From NCBI RefSeq assembly GCF_035594125.1, contig NC_087191.1:5312967-5376966 (forward strand): a stretch of 64,000 nucleotides of DNA, read 5' to 3'. Each line of letters begins with the position of its first letter. The first letter of the stretch is position 1. Under the pieces are notes generated by a model. The model saw only the letters and a program-made list of their open reading frames with translations, was not told the origin of the DNA and made no database searches. The translations under genes and the position numbers were made by a program. Shown here piece by piece: positions 25,625-37,083 of this stretch. Source of the DNA: Scylla paramamosain. Taxonomy: Eukaryota; Arthropoda; Malacostraca; Decapoda; Portunidae.

Positions 25625-25903
25625 AATTTAGCTATTTTGTGTAAAAAAAAATCATTCTAAAAGACACAAAAGCAAAGTTTGACAGGAATAATGGACATTT
25701 TCTATCGTTTTGCTATGGAAAGAGTTGGAAAATAACACTTGCTTGTCAAAGACAAAAATCGTGTTACATAGTGTTATTTATGTCAGTGCCATAGTAGCCT
25801 TTGATGTTGTGTGATGAGTTCCACCCCATGTTTGAGTCTGCTGATGTGCCCAACTAGTTATGTGCTGATTCTGAATTTGTGTTTCCTAAAATTTTCGTAA
25901 TCT

Positions 25904-26123
<220 letters not shown>

Positions 26124-26908
26124 AATATTTTTTTTATAATTATGAGGGGGCGTGTAATGTAAAGTAAGAGAGCGCGACATAAAATGAAGAATGATGTAAG
26201 AATTAATTTTGAAAAATAATAATAAACTAGAAGGGAGAAAGAGACGGGAGGCAAGCCAGAGACGAGATTTAGACGCGTCCTGGATATGTGGCCTTGGGCT
26301 CCCAAGATCATATCCGCACCGTCACTTAGATAAATTCCCCACATAAATTTCCTTACATCCCCTTAGCCATTCAGTCTGAGACTCACCCAGTATTTGATAG
26401 AAGAGTTACCCTTAACAATGAAGTAATCAGCATTTATCTAACCCTCCTACTTAAATCAGTAGATTTTTTTTTTTTTTTCATTTAAAGTGTTTTATTCAAG
26501 TAAAGACCGCATGGGGAGCTGTGTGTGTTGCACGCCCCTTCCTTCTACCCCCTCCCCTTAGCAGCCAAGGGAGGGGTGCGTTTTTCACCGTCACTACCCA
26601 GCGCATGGAAGGAGTAGACGTACTGATGTTTCCGTTGGTGCTCCACTACTCTTGTGGTCTATTGATCACCTCTGTTTTGAGTTGATGATTGTTACTTGCC
26701 CAGTCGATGAGGATGCTTGGAGTATTGGTAGCGTGGAGGACCGGAGTGAAGCGGTGATTCTGGTAGCTTTGAGATCATGGTTGATATAGTGATATGTGCA
26801 AATGAAACACACGATGAATAAAACACACGATGACAAGAGTTCTTGATTTGACAGATGACTGATTGTACACACTGGACTCGAAACGAAATTGTAACGTGAC
26901 GGTTGATT

Positions 26909-26910
<2 letters not shown>

Positions 26911-26977
<67 letters not shown>
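26911..26977. repeat. (CT)n microsatellite in LTR, left arm
   Basis: Counterpart of the GA run at 49598-49675 in the right arm. Confidence 0.95.
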
Positions 26978-26980
<3 letters not shown>

Positions 26981-27123
26981 GTGATATGGATGATGACTGA
27001 GCAGCGTCTCTCAAGCTGACTGTGAGTGAGCGGAACTGGGTGAGAGACTCAGACTGCTTGTGACTGGATGACTGACTGACTCCGACTCTTACTGGGACTG
27101 AACTGGAACTGAGAGCTTAATAA

Positions 27124-27245
27124 TTATCCCTAAGGACTGGAAGTGGGTGTGAAATTCCCTTCAGAGGTCGAGAAAGGGGACCGAACACAGATGTTATCCC
27201 TAAGTACTGGAAGTGGGTGTGAAATTCCCTTGAGAGGTGGAGAAA
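27124..27245 (+). repeat. 70-bp tandem duplication inside LTR
   Basis: Unit starts TTATCCCTAAG at 27124 and again at 27194, each followed by ACTGGAAGTGGGTGTGAAAT. Second unit partial. Also present in the right arm (about 49290-49405). Confidence 0.85.
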
Positions 27246-28263
27246 TAACTGGCTGGCCATGGTGCACATGGGATGAATATATGAAATAGTGAATATACAT
27301 ATGTATAATAATAGTAATTGTTGAGACTGATACACGGAGACGTGCTCTAATATATTATGGAGACTAGGGTAGGATAATAGCTGGGTCAGTTGTCTTAAGG
27401 GGATAAGTGAGTCATTACCGGCCTTACGACCCGGTCTGCTGATATAGAATTAGAATCTCCACAGTAGTCTGCCAGTAAAGGTAGTTGTGAATACCACGCA
27501 CTATACACGGGGAAGTGACTCCTCGGCAGTGTATGCGTCCAGGCTGAGCTCTTGATCAGTGAGCGGTGACCGACTGTCCTGTGTGTTTGTGGGCACTCTT
27601 TCATAGTAGTTTTTTGTGTCTCTTATTAGTGACCCTGTTTTATCTTAAATGCTACTGCAGGCTGATTCAGTTCAACCGCAGAGAACCAAAGTAATTAGCT
27701 GCGTAATGAACTTTACTCCCTCTTTAGGTCCTGACAAGGCCTGCCTTCCAGGAGGCAGTGAACAATACTACTCGGCATGAGTCTATAACACTCTGTTGGG
27801 CAGTGAGAGGACAGTGCATAAGTCCAGCAGAGTATTATACCTCAACCATATACATGTTATTGTGCGTTAACTGTTTTTCCTAGACGTGGTTGCGGATTTT
27901 TCGGCAGCTCTAGGTGTTAAGTATTGTTTCCACAGCTGTAGGTGTTAAGTGTTGTTTGAGTATTTCCCTTGTCTGTGGGTAGGTAAGACAGACTAGCGTC
28001 CTCAAATTACTGCAACCTGGAGTTACGACTGTTGTGAAAAGAGTACAGGAGTCACAAGGGACCCTGTACACCAGTATTTGAGCCCTTCACTGAGTCCAAT
28101 GCAGAAGGTGGTTCTGGGAAGCTATGGTCTAATCATTTTGAACTGAGCGTTTGAGCGTTGTCATTTCCGGCTATTCCCCGACCCGTAGCGCTGCCAAACC
28201 TTGTACTGGGCCAATTATCGTATTAGAGCGTATGTGTCACTGATAACCTCGCTTCCCACACAC

Positions 28264-28267
<4 letters not shown>

Positions 28268-28337
<70 letters not shown>

Positions 28338-28441
28338 ATATAATCTACAATTCATGCAAATTTATTTATATCAGAGATCTATACTTATCCATGAATCATT
28401 AGAATTTGAGAAAAATCTCCTGCCTATCAGTCAGTCAAGCT

Positions 28442-28501
<60 letters not shown>
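28268..28501. repeat. Two (CT)n microsatellites
   Basis: CT runs at 28268-28333 and 28443-28501, separated by ~110 bp of AT-rich DNA with no other feature. Confidence 0.95.
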
Positions 28502-28505
<4 letters not shown>

Positions 28506-28737
28506 GTGAATTTCGTTTAAATGTGATAGGTTTCCTTTTAGATATGATATTTCCCTTAAACTATGATGTTATATTCCAATTTCTTAGTTATGACTTTTTT
28601 CCACACCACCATCGAGGTAAAAAGGTAAAAGTCAAGGCGCGTTTTTTTCTTTTTTTAGAGGTTTTCCCTGGAGGCCTAATCCTCTCTCTGATCATTAATC
28701 AGATGGCTCTTCGTCTGAACTTTCAGCAATGTCACTG

Positions 28738-29345
28738 ATCAGAAAATCCACGAAGTGATCCACCGCTATGTCTTGTCGCCCATCTTCCTCTTGAAGGTGT
28801 TCAGCATGGGCAACAGCTTGTATCCAGTTGTTTGGCGTGATGTGACACAGAGCTTCCTTCATTAGATGTTTCTAGTCAGCCATTTTAAAATTATTTTCCT
28901 TGGTGATGTAAGACTTGACTTGAGCCCATATGAGCTCAGTGTGGTTGTATTAATAGTGGTATGGTGGTAACCTCACAACCCTATGCCCTGCCTAATCTGC
29001 AATACTATATCAATGCTATATTTTTTGCCGACTGCAAATTTCTTGGTAAGCTCGTACAGCTCTGCCTTCAGTAGTTCATCACTGAGTTGGACATTTTTTC
29101 TTTCAAAGCACTCCATCAGTTCCACTTTTCTCCACGATGAGTTTGGTACTTTGTCTTGTAGCACGAAGTAGTAGAGAACTTTGGGAGTAGGAAGTTTGGT
29201 GCGATATTGGGAAGCAGCTCCTTCCTGAACCACTCTTCAAACATCGTGGAATTCATTTGTTTGTGGTAATCCTCGTCGTTTCTTGCCTGGAGGATCAGTT
29301 CTGCATTACTGATGAAACCATCTCATGTTCCTGCATGGAGGATTA
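28738..29345 (-). pseudogene. DDE transposase fragment (IS630/Tc1-mariner-like, tentative)
   Basis: On the minus strand, near 29345-29220, a frame reads DGFISNAELILQARNDEDYH and MFEEWFRKELLPNIAP. After a frame change comes VPNSSWRKVELMECFERKNV, LSDELLKAELYEL, and, after another, VVRLPPYHYYNHTELIWAQV and VKSYITKENNFKMAD. In related DDE transposases these blocks surround the second catalytic Asp (a VIVxDNAxYH motif) and the third acidic residue (the NxxELIWxxVK block). Here the DNAxYH block is missing, deleted between LLPNIAP and VPNSSWRK, so the copy is dead. The family name is recalled from sequence style and no inverted repeats were found. Confidence 0.6.
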
Positions 29346-29350
29346 TGAGA

Positions 29351-29417
29351 ATCGGCCATTAACGTTAATGGCCTGCTCACTAACTAATTCTCTTGCCCAT
29401 TAACGTTAATGGCCGAT
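29351..29417. repeat. Nested palindrome, 21-bp inverted arms
   Basis: GGCCATTAACGTTAATGGCC at 29354-29373 is a perfect 20-bp palindrome. A second palindrome, CCATTAACGTTAATGG, lies at 29397-29412. The whole 67-bp segment is also an inverted repeat: its first 21 bp (29351-29371) are the exact reverse complement of its last 21 bp (29397-29417), with a 25-bp loop. Confidence 0.95.
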
Positions 29418-29431
29418 TATCGCTATTAAGT

Positions 29432-29870
<439 letters not shown>

Positions 29871-30760
29871 ATACTGAAAGACAGTAGAAGAGAAAAGATG
29901 GTGGGCTAACCACCTTGCTATTTTTGTGTGATGTTTTGTAATATGAGTAGGGTCCCTTCCCTATCAACAAGATTGCTCTTTTTTATTTTTGTGTCCTAGT
30001 TCCGTTTCCCTGCCTTGTGTTTTACATATTAAATATGTATGTGAGTTAAAGTTAATATTTTTAATCCATGGAGACTACATATTTATAAGGTAAGTATATC
30101 ATACTTATTTATTTTTTATATATTTATCTTATTTTATTTATTTATTTATTTATTTTTTTTTTGGCAGAACCACAGCTACTCTACAGCAAGATGTCCTTGG
30201 ACAAAACACAACATAGTTCCCTACCGACGAGACTGCCAGCAGTACGAATGATCAACTTATTTACATTGTAAGGTAAGTAATTTATGAATGTGCAATATAT
30301 GTGTTAGTATAGTGTGTAGGTGTACTGTGTGTAGGCTTCATGTGATGGCACAGGCCGGGCTGGGTCTCCCTGTTGCACCGTAGGTGGAGTCAGGCGGAGA
30401 TTCCACCTCTATTCCCCTCGCTAACACCACGCAACTCTTCACCCCCCAAGATGTGGTCCCCGGATGCCAGCGACTCAGGACGAGGTGCAACTCCCTCACT
30501 CAGCTTTGCTAGCTGGAGGCCTGTAAGCCCTTCCAGTGGCCGGAACCCCTCGACGGTGGACTTTTGGGTGGAGCTGGCGCTTAGCCCTGTCACACCAGCC
30601 CACCGCCGATTCAGGGCGCGGAGTGGGTAGAGAGGAGCTCAGCCGCGTTTCCCGTGTGAAGCAAGTGTAGGTGTTTGTTGTGTAGTGTGTTGGTGCAACA
30701 CAATGTTCTTTCCCTTTCAGATGCCCTGTGCATGGTGTGTTTTGGTGTACGGACATCCTC
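29871..30760. other. No gene assigned; GC-rich patch at 30340-30640
   Basis: AT-rich on the left with a TTTA-rich tract near 30120-30160. The GC-rich patch (about 30340-30640) has open frames on both strands with no family I recognise. It contains TTCAGGGCGCGGAG, similar to sequence at 36007 and 36286, so it may be repeat-derived. The right part grades into the 3' UTR of LINE-B1. Confidence 0.4.
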
Positions 30761-30827
30761 AGGTAAGTTGGCACAGGAAGTATGAAGGTAAGTTAATCAA
30801 GGTAAGTATGTATTGTCGGTTGGACTG

Positions 30828-31421
30828 TTAGTAAATTGGTGTGGGTGTAGTGTTACATGCTTGCAGGCTGCTTGGGTAGTCACGGTGGTACTTGTCTATT
30901 TGGTTTAGTTTGTCTTTAAGGGCTTGGTAGGTTGGTGTTTCTAGTTCTTCTATTCTGTTCCATATTGTCTTGGCTCTGTAGTGTAGTCGTATGTTTAGAG
31001 GTGTTGTTTTAGTGTGTGTGTGTATTTGTCCTGTTATCATAGTGTACGGGTGTTTCTGGTTGGTGGCGAATCTCAGTGCTTTGTTTTATACTTTTTGTAG
31101 TTTGTTATCTGGCGTTTACTCATAGTGTGCGTTGGGATCGGTGGATAGTCAAGTATAGGGAGGATTAGTGTTTTAACTAAGTATATTTTGATTTTTTTCT
31201 GGCAAATTATACAGTTTATATAGTTTCTGTAGTGCTACATCTGCTATATTCTTTCGTTCCTGAATATGTCTGTAATAACCAGTGGTGGTAATGGCTAGAC
31301 CTAGACATTTGCCATTATTTTTAAATTATATTTCTTCGTCGTTGATGTTTAGGGGAAAGGTTTTCTTGGCTCCGAGATGGAGAGGCGTGAATTTATTCAC
31401 GTTAATTTTAATTTTCCATTT
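30828..31421 (-). pseudogene. LINE-B1 ORF2 C-terminal region
   Basis: Minus-strand reading in broken frames ends with TTPLNIRLHYRAKTIWNRIE and YHRDYPSSLQACNTTPTPIY. The same block in copy 2 reads NTPPINIRLHERAKKIWDRL and YNRNFPSSLNLYNTVPEPIY, and in copy 3 TPINISIHYKAQNI. This is the end of ORF2 beyond the RT thumb. Confidence 0.75.
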
Positions 31422-32261
31422 TCATTCATAGTTATTAATTACTCTGATTGCTCTCTCTGTTTTTATGTTTAACATATTTTTTGAGCTACATGGGTATCCG
31501 ACTATTTGGGTTATGTCATCAGCGAAGCTAATGTTTAAATTTTGGTTAGGGTACTGTATGTCATTAGTGTAGATTGTGAAAAGGGTTGGAGGAAGAACAC
31601 TTCCTTGTGGTACACCACAATTGCGATTAAAAGTTGGTCCGACATAATTATCTATTTTGATGGAGGCTGTGCGGTTTGTTAAGAAATCACATAAAAAAAA
31701 TTCTGTAGTTAGTGGTAGGTGTAATTGAAGTATTTTGTGCTTTAGGCCGTGGTGCCAAACCTGGTCAAAAGCTTTAGATATATCCCTTAAGACAACTTGG
31801 CATTGTCCTTTGTCGGATTTATATTGTGCTATTTGTTCGGTGATGAGTGCCAGTGCGTGTGTGGTACCCCTATTGCTACGGAATCCAAACTGATTGCTGT
31901 TGTACATATTGTTGTTTTCGAGGTGAGTTTTTAATCTGGTGTTGATTATTCGTTCGAGTATTTTTCCTGGAACTTCTAGTAGTGAGATAGGTCTATAATT
32001 TTGAGGATGGTGTGGGGATTTGATTGGTTTAGGAATGAGTCTTATGAAGGCATTTTTCCATCTGTGTGGAAAATATCCGGCTGATATGGAACTGTTATAG
32101 ATGTCAGTAGGTCTCCCTATTGATGTGTCTGGTAGTTGAGAGAGAATAGTTTTGTTGATCCCGCATTCACCAGGACTGGTTTTCTTTAATTTGCTAATTA
32201 AATTTTTAACTTCTTCTGCAGTTATTTCCGTGTCTGTAGTGTGGGTGTTAAGTCTGGACAT
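31422..32261 (-). pseudogene. LINE-B1 reverse transcriptase
   Basis: RT frame of 279 residues on the minus strand. In order: AEEVKNLISKLKKTSPGECG, NYRPISLLEVPGKILERIIN, QFGFRSNRGTTHALALITEQ, VVLRDISKAFDQVWH (motif A, Asp present), [20 protein letters not shown] (motif B) and ISFADDITQIVGY (motif C with FADD). The catalytic residues are intact and this segment has no stops; breaks lie outside it. Confidence 0.9.
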
Positions 32262-32782
32262 GTCTGCGTTATCGTACGGGACGGTTCTTTGTATATTATT
32301 TTGTATATGTTGTAGTACTGCGTCTGTGCTATTGTCGCCTTCATCATCTTCACCATTGAAAATATCTTGCCAGTATTCCCTGTGAACTCTCTCTTTTTCT
32401 TCGATGGTGTATACTTTTATGTTGTTTTTGTTTTTTATGTAGTGTGGTTCTTGTTCTCTTTTGCCTGTTATTATTATTTTTTTTTTTTTCCAGAATGCAA
32501 TGGGGTCTGTGTATGTGTTGGAGACGTCTTGGATAAGTTTATGCCAGTGTTCTTGGTTTTCTGGGATGAGTGCTTCTTGGAGAATTGTTTGTATGTGTTT
32601 GTGGTATCTGCAACTATCTATGTTATAAGTGTTATAAGAGTGTTATAAGTAGTTTTGTGGTGTTTTTGTGCTTGGGTGAAGGTAGATTTTCATATCTTGT
32701 TGTAGGGATAGACTGCTGAACTGCGTATTCGAACGCCTAGTGCCAGTTGTCAGCTGCAGTGTCAGTTGATTCCAGAGTTCCG

Positions 32783-33562
32783 TTATCTAAGTTGTTTCTG
32801 TGTAGAGTGTTGTATTTTAAATTTTTCCCAGTCTGCTTTTGGGCAGTTTGGTCTAGGAGGTGCTGGAATTAGAATGGGTGTGGTGGATATTGGAAATATG
32901 ATTGGTATATGGTCGCTGGTGGTAAGGGGTCCTGGTATTGCTCGAGTGTTGTGGTGTGTTCGGTAGTTTGTTAGTATAATGTCTGGTGTTGTCCCTCTGC
33001 TTTGTGTGTAGAATGTTGGGAATTCCGGACCTATGTGTTGTAATAATCTGTTTTGTATTAAAGTGATAATATGTCTTCCTTTCGTGTTACAATGTTTGTA
33101 GCCTAAATTGGGGTGATTAGCGTTCAGGTCGGCGATCATATAGACTGGGCAGTTACGTCTGAAGGGATTGGTGAAATCTGGGATTGGTGTATAATTCCTT
33201 ACCGGTGGTTGGTACACGGTTGATATTATAATTTTGCCAGTTGTAGTAGTGATTTCTACAGCAAGTAAGTCTGAGATAAAATTATCCATGAGTTTATATT
33301 CTAGGTTCTTTTTAATTACAATTGCTGTGCCGTCTGCAGGGTTATTTAGATTGTTTTTCTTGTGTATATTATAGCCTGGGATTTTCATTGTATTGTTGTC
33401 TGTTAAGCAGTGACTGTTGATTAGTACTATGTCTGGGTCAATGATTCTGTAGGTGTTTGAAAGTGAAATTCTTCTGTTGTTCCATTGTTGTACGTTATGT
33501 TGAATTATTTTTAAACCGTTCGGGGCCATGTTGCGTGTGTTCCTTGTAGTGTGTGTTAACAA
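32783..33562 (-). pseudogene. LINE-B1 endonuclease
   Basis: APE-type endonuclease, 259-residue frame. It shows GLKIIQHNVQQWNNRR (N-terminal block with catalytic Asn), DPDIVLINSHCL (in place of the usual LNETW-like motif), VYQPPVRNY, VYMIADLNANHPNLGYKHCN (usual GDFNAHH), TTPDIILTNYR and TTSDHIPIIF (catalytic SDH). The histidine and aspartate regions are kept; the Glu motif is changed to NSH, also seen in copy 2, so it may be a family feature. Confidence 0.85.
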
Positions 33563-34164
33563 TTACTTCGAGTATTTTCTTTTTCTTTTTGATGTGTCTT
33601 TAGGTGGTGGTGTTTCTTTCGGCTATAAGCCCAGATCTTATTTTTCTAAACACAGTATCGTCAACTATGTTCCAGCATGATCTGTCTATTGTAATTCCAT
33701 TGGTTTCAGTCATGTTCAGTAGTTCAGTGTCTTCTATTGTATAGTCTGTGTATATGTATTTGAATTTGTTTTCATTCAGACTTGTGACCAGCATTCAAGA
33801 TGACAAATGGTCGGGCCAACCTACACTTACAGGGGTATATATTTTTAGCTGTATGTCTTTACTATTTATTTTTGCATTACGACTTCTTTGGTGAATAGTA
33901 GTTTCCTCTGATTCATGTTGAAATTGTGCACTGGAAATCGGTTGCTGCCTGCTACCACTACCCATCACATCACATCAAAGCTCCTCCCTTCCTCTTCCCA
34001 ACGGCTGCCGCAGACACAAGGGTAAGTTCACTTAAGCATCACTTAAGCCACGGCCCGTCAAGAGCCGCAGCAGCCCTGCGCTGACGACAGCCCGGACCTC
34101 GAGGCGCGTACAGTCGGAGCAGTGTGGTTGAACTCTGACTTTGTCTTGCTCCTGCTTTGTATTC

Positions 34165-35160
34165 TCAGTACCATAATTTTTTTTTTTCTTCCTGAGCCTG
34201 CTTCTTTGTCTCATCATCATTCATATTTTCCTCTTCTTGGGTCATAATCTTGATGAGTTTTCTTGAGTCTGGTGCTTCTGGGATTTTTATATTAGGGATG
34301 TTATTTGCAGTGAAGGTTGAATTCAGTACTGTCTCGTAGCATCCGGGTTCTGTTAAATTCATTATATGCACATGTATCATACATGAATATATCTTGAGAT
34401 GAAGATCCTTGTTTATGGTTGCAGGAGGAGATGCTGTGGTGTTCCAAGTTGTTGTTTGTGTGTTGGTTGCCTTCGCGTATGTATTGTTTTTCTCTTTTTC
34501 TCTAAGTTGTTTTATGATCTCTTTCCTTTTGGGGCATTTCATGGACATGGTTCTGTGATCCCTCTCGCAGCTAATACACCTTTTCACTGAACTTTTACAG
34601 TCCCGCCATGTGTGTGTTGTCTCGGTGCATTCAGAGCAATTTTTATTTATTTATTTATTTTTTTGCTTGGGGCAGGAATTGGTGTTATGATCCTCTATAG
34701 CATAACATTTAAAGCAAGTTCGGATGCTGTAAAATTTCTCTTGTTGGATTTGGTGTTTTGGAATGCATGTGGAAAAGACTGATGCCGTGATCTCTTGCTT
34801 TTATTGCTGTTGTGGCTTCTCCAAATGTAATTTTCATTGTTTTGGAATTTGGGAATTTGAATACGTTGTGTATCAAATTAATCCAGGAATTTTGCTGCTG
34901 AAGTTCTTGTGTGATGTCCTCCTCTGTATTTCTGAAGATGTGTGGGTCCACATTGAAGACAATTATTGATCTCTTTGCCTTCAGTTCAGGGAGGATTTGT
35001 GGGATGAAACCATGCTCTTCTAACTCTGAACATGTCTGCAGTTGGAATATCTGATCGAGGTTTTCATCCGTGGAGGTTATCACTGCGAAGCCATCACTCA
35101 GAGGGATGAGTTGTTGGAGAGAATACCCAGTAGACAGGACTGCTTCCTCGGATCTTTGGA
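34165..35160 (-). pseudogene. LINE-B1 ORF1 (gag-like, three zinc knuckles)
   Basis: RNA-binding ORF1. The N-terminal region (35083-34709) reads FQLQTCSELEEHGFIPQILP, RSIIVFNVDPHIF and VFKFPNSKTMKITFGEATTA, an RRM-like block shared with copies 2 and 4. Three CCHC-type knuckles follow (about 34720-34560): CFKC...DHNTNSC, CSEC...HTWRDC and CISCERDHRTMSMKC. An expanded ATTT repeat (about 34640-34662) sits between knuckles 1 and 2 and introduces stops. A Lys/Glu-rich tail ends near 34165. Confidence 0.8.
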
Positions 35161-35169
35161 TTCATTTGC

Positions 35170-36020
35170 TATTATTTTAACTCTAATGTGTAGAGTGTCA
35201 ATGTAAGTGTTGGGTCCAGAGCAGCCCCGGACTGGACAGCCCCAAGCACAGGTCGACCGCTAATCAATCTCCTATGCTCGAGGACACCAAACCGAAAGAC
35301 CGGTCTGGCACTCCCGTGAGCTAACAGCGAGACTGCTCCGAGGAGCAGAGCCACAGCTACCTAGGGAAGAACTGCCTACAGCTTCCCCTCCCACGGCCCC
35401 CACCTGCTAAGAGGCGTCGAAGGGCAGGGGGAAGCTGCCTCCAAGGAGACTTCCTAACTCCCTATTGCCCCAGACCAACCGCTTCCTACAATCACCCCTC
35501 TAGAGGGGCCCCCCTGAACCAAGCCCAGGGGGTTCACCTTCGTACCACGGCTGGTACAGCTAGTGGGCGTGAGAATGTGGAAGAAAGAAAAGGATAGAAT
35601 TAGAGAAGCCCTGCGAATACCCAGTGAGTGGAGACTGATACTAAGAGACCTTAGCTCAGAGGGCGGCTCCCGCGAACGCCGTACGGGTCCCTGGTACTAT
35701 CTCCCAACCCTGGGCAACAGGAAATTGTCTATACAGGGCAGGCCCCTAGTTTGAGTTCCGGAGGAACAACTGAGACTCACTGCTCAAGGGCGAGCTCTGC
35801 GCCAAAAGGAGAGCCCCGGTACACAAGCGCAGGGCAGTAGCAGCAAAAAGGCTCCGCGATGGTGACACCTCTCAGGAACAGAGTCCAAACATTCCTCCTC
35901 ACGCTAAGTCCACAAATCGACTTAGTTTATGGCCAACAGGTGTCAAGTGGCGTTCAGACACAAGTCCAGAGACTCGTTCTGAGACTAAATCCACAAGAGT
36001 CCGACGAGTCAGGGCGCGGG
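35170..36020 (-). other. LINE-B1 5' UTR
   Basis: GC-rich. Shares with copy 2 (40670-41035) CTACCTAGGGAAGA, GCTAAGAGGCGTCG and GGGGTTCACCTT-type blocks, and with copy 4 (46880-47274) the order GTGGACTTAG repeats, GGACTCTGTTCCTG and GGTACGAAG. Conservation among copies suggests promoter or UTR function. Confidence 0.65.
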
Positions 36021-36439
36021 GCAAAGGTGAGGAACTAGGTTTGTGTGAAGTCCATCGCCTTCTCACTAAACTTTATTATTAATATTTACTTTCTTTTTCA
36101 GATCTTGTGAATATAGACATATGATTATAGACATATGATGCACAGTCTTCCCCCGCCTCTCCCCGCTGCCAGATGTCTTGCCGACAGAGCTGTTGGTCAC
36201 CACCCATTGCCGGGGGCAGGAGCTGCCCATAGGAAGCCACCCTGCTTCACACACCGCGTAAGACAACATCCCCGCCCTACAACTCAGGGCGCGGAGCAGA
36301 GGCAGAGGGATCCCGAGTTCTTCAGGTCAATTATTCTCGCAATTGGTCTTTGTATATACATGTATTAATATTGTTTTGTTTTTTTTTCTTTTCAGGAGTA
36401 AAGGAGTGTGGAGGAAGTCGGTTTTATCATTTTGGTTTT
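36021..36439. other. Spacer between LINE-B1 and LINE-B2
   Basis: No gene seen. Contains TTTCTTTTTCAG and TTTTCTTTTCAGGAG, which look like splice acceptors, and ACTCAGGGCGCGGAG at 36285. Possibly part of a repeat linked to LINE-B 3' ends. Confidence 0.35.
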
Positions 36440-36468
36440 ACAACCGCCTCAGGTGACTGTGGTAAGTG

Positions 36469-37083
36469 TTATTTGTATATCGGTTCAGGTACAGTATTAT
36501 ATAAATTTAGGCTACTAGGAAAATTACGGTTGTATCGAGTAATATTTTCTCTGTTTTCCTTCAGTTTAATCATGGCATGGTGCTCAAGGTCTTCTAATCT
36601 ATCCCATATTTTCTTAGCTCTTTCATGCAGCCTGATGTTTATGGGTGGTGTATTTGTAATTTCATGTATTTGAATATTGTTCAGTATGTATGGATATCTT
36701 TGATTCATCGCAAATCTTAGGGCTTTATTTTGAACTTTCTGTAACTTACTTATCTGTGTTTTGCTGAAAGAATGGGCGGGTATTGGAGGATAATCTAGAA
36801 TCGGGAGCACTAGTGCTTTCACTAGGTGAATTTGAATTTTGTTTGGCATTTCTTGTAGTCTATAGAGTTTCTTTAGAGCTGCAAGTGGTTTATTTTTCCT
36901 GTCCTGTGTGTGCTTGTAATACCCGTTTCTTGTTATATGTAGTCCTAAACATTTACCCTCAGGTTGGAATTCTATTAGGTCTTCATCTATATTTAGTGGC
37001 TTAGTTCCTCTGGCACCCAGGTGTAGTGGTGTGAATTTCATGAGATTTGTCTGAATCCTCCAAGATTTCTCAAATCTGTTCAC
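36469..37083 (-). pseudogene. LINE-B2 ORF2 C-terminal region
   Basis: 204-residue frame. LMKFTPLHLGARGTKPLNI and KCLGLHITRNGYYKH (the usual post-RT LG block), LVKALVLPILDYPPIPAHSF, QISKLQKVQNKALRFAMNQR and INIRLHERAKKIWDRLEDL. It overlaps the RT frame by a few codons in another phase, so a frameshift lies near 37075. The frame ends near the natural stop after NTVPEPIYK. Confidence 0.85.

Larger units (their letters stand above)
26153..28130 (+). repeat. Gypsy A-related LTR, left arm
   Basis: Preceded by the polypurine tract ATGAGGGGGCG and beginning TGTAATG, as in Gypsy A. Later it shares the AGTAACTG-type blocks, ACTCGGC, GTCTGTGGGTAGGTAAGAC and the GAGTCACAAGGGACCCTGTAC region with Gypsy A LTRs. 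At ~2 kb it is longer than either Gypsy A LTR, so it is a related subfamily. It contains a CT tract and a 70-bp tandem duplication (27124-27245). Right end approximate. No element body follows it. Confidence 0.75.
30760..36020 (-). mobile_element. LINE-B copy 1 (near full length, minus)
   Basis: Two-ORF LINE on the minus strand: 5' UTR (about 36020-35170), gag-like ORF1 (35160-34165), endonuclease (33562-32783), RT (32261-31422) and C-terminal region (to 30828). ORF1 carries three zinc knuckles. Copy 2 (36440-41035) is colinear and defines shared parts, including a GC-rich 5' UTR block. ORF1 and ORF2 are broken in several places. The layout (CCHC ORF1, APE endonuclease, RT, no RNase H seen) is Jockey-like. 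Ends are approximate; the 3' UTR shares ACCTGAGG with copy 2. Confidence 0.88.

Noticed and set aside
30373..30630. ORF in the GC-rich patch
   Set aside because: Open on both strands with no domain and no relatives in the window. Not called as a gene.
36100..36480. Possible host exon flanked by TTTTCTTTTCAG and GGTAAGTG
   Set aside because: Splice-like signals exist, but the enclosed frame has no recognisable domain, and the right end overlaps the LINE-B2 3' region. Pyrimidine-AG matches are common by chance.
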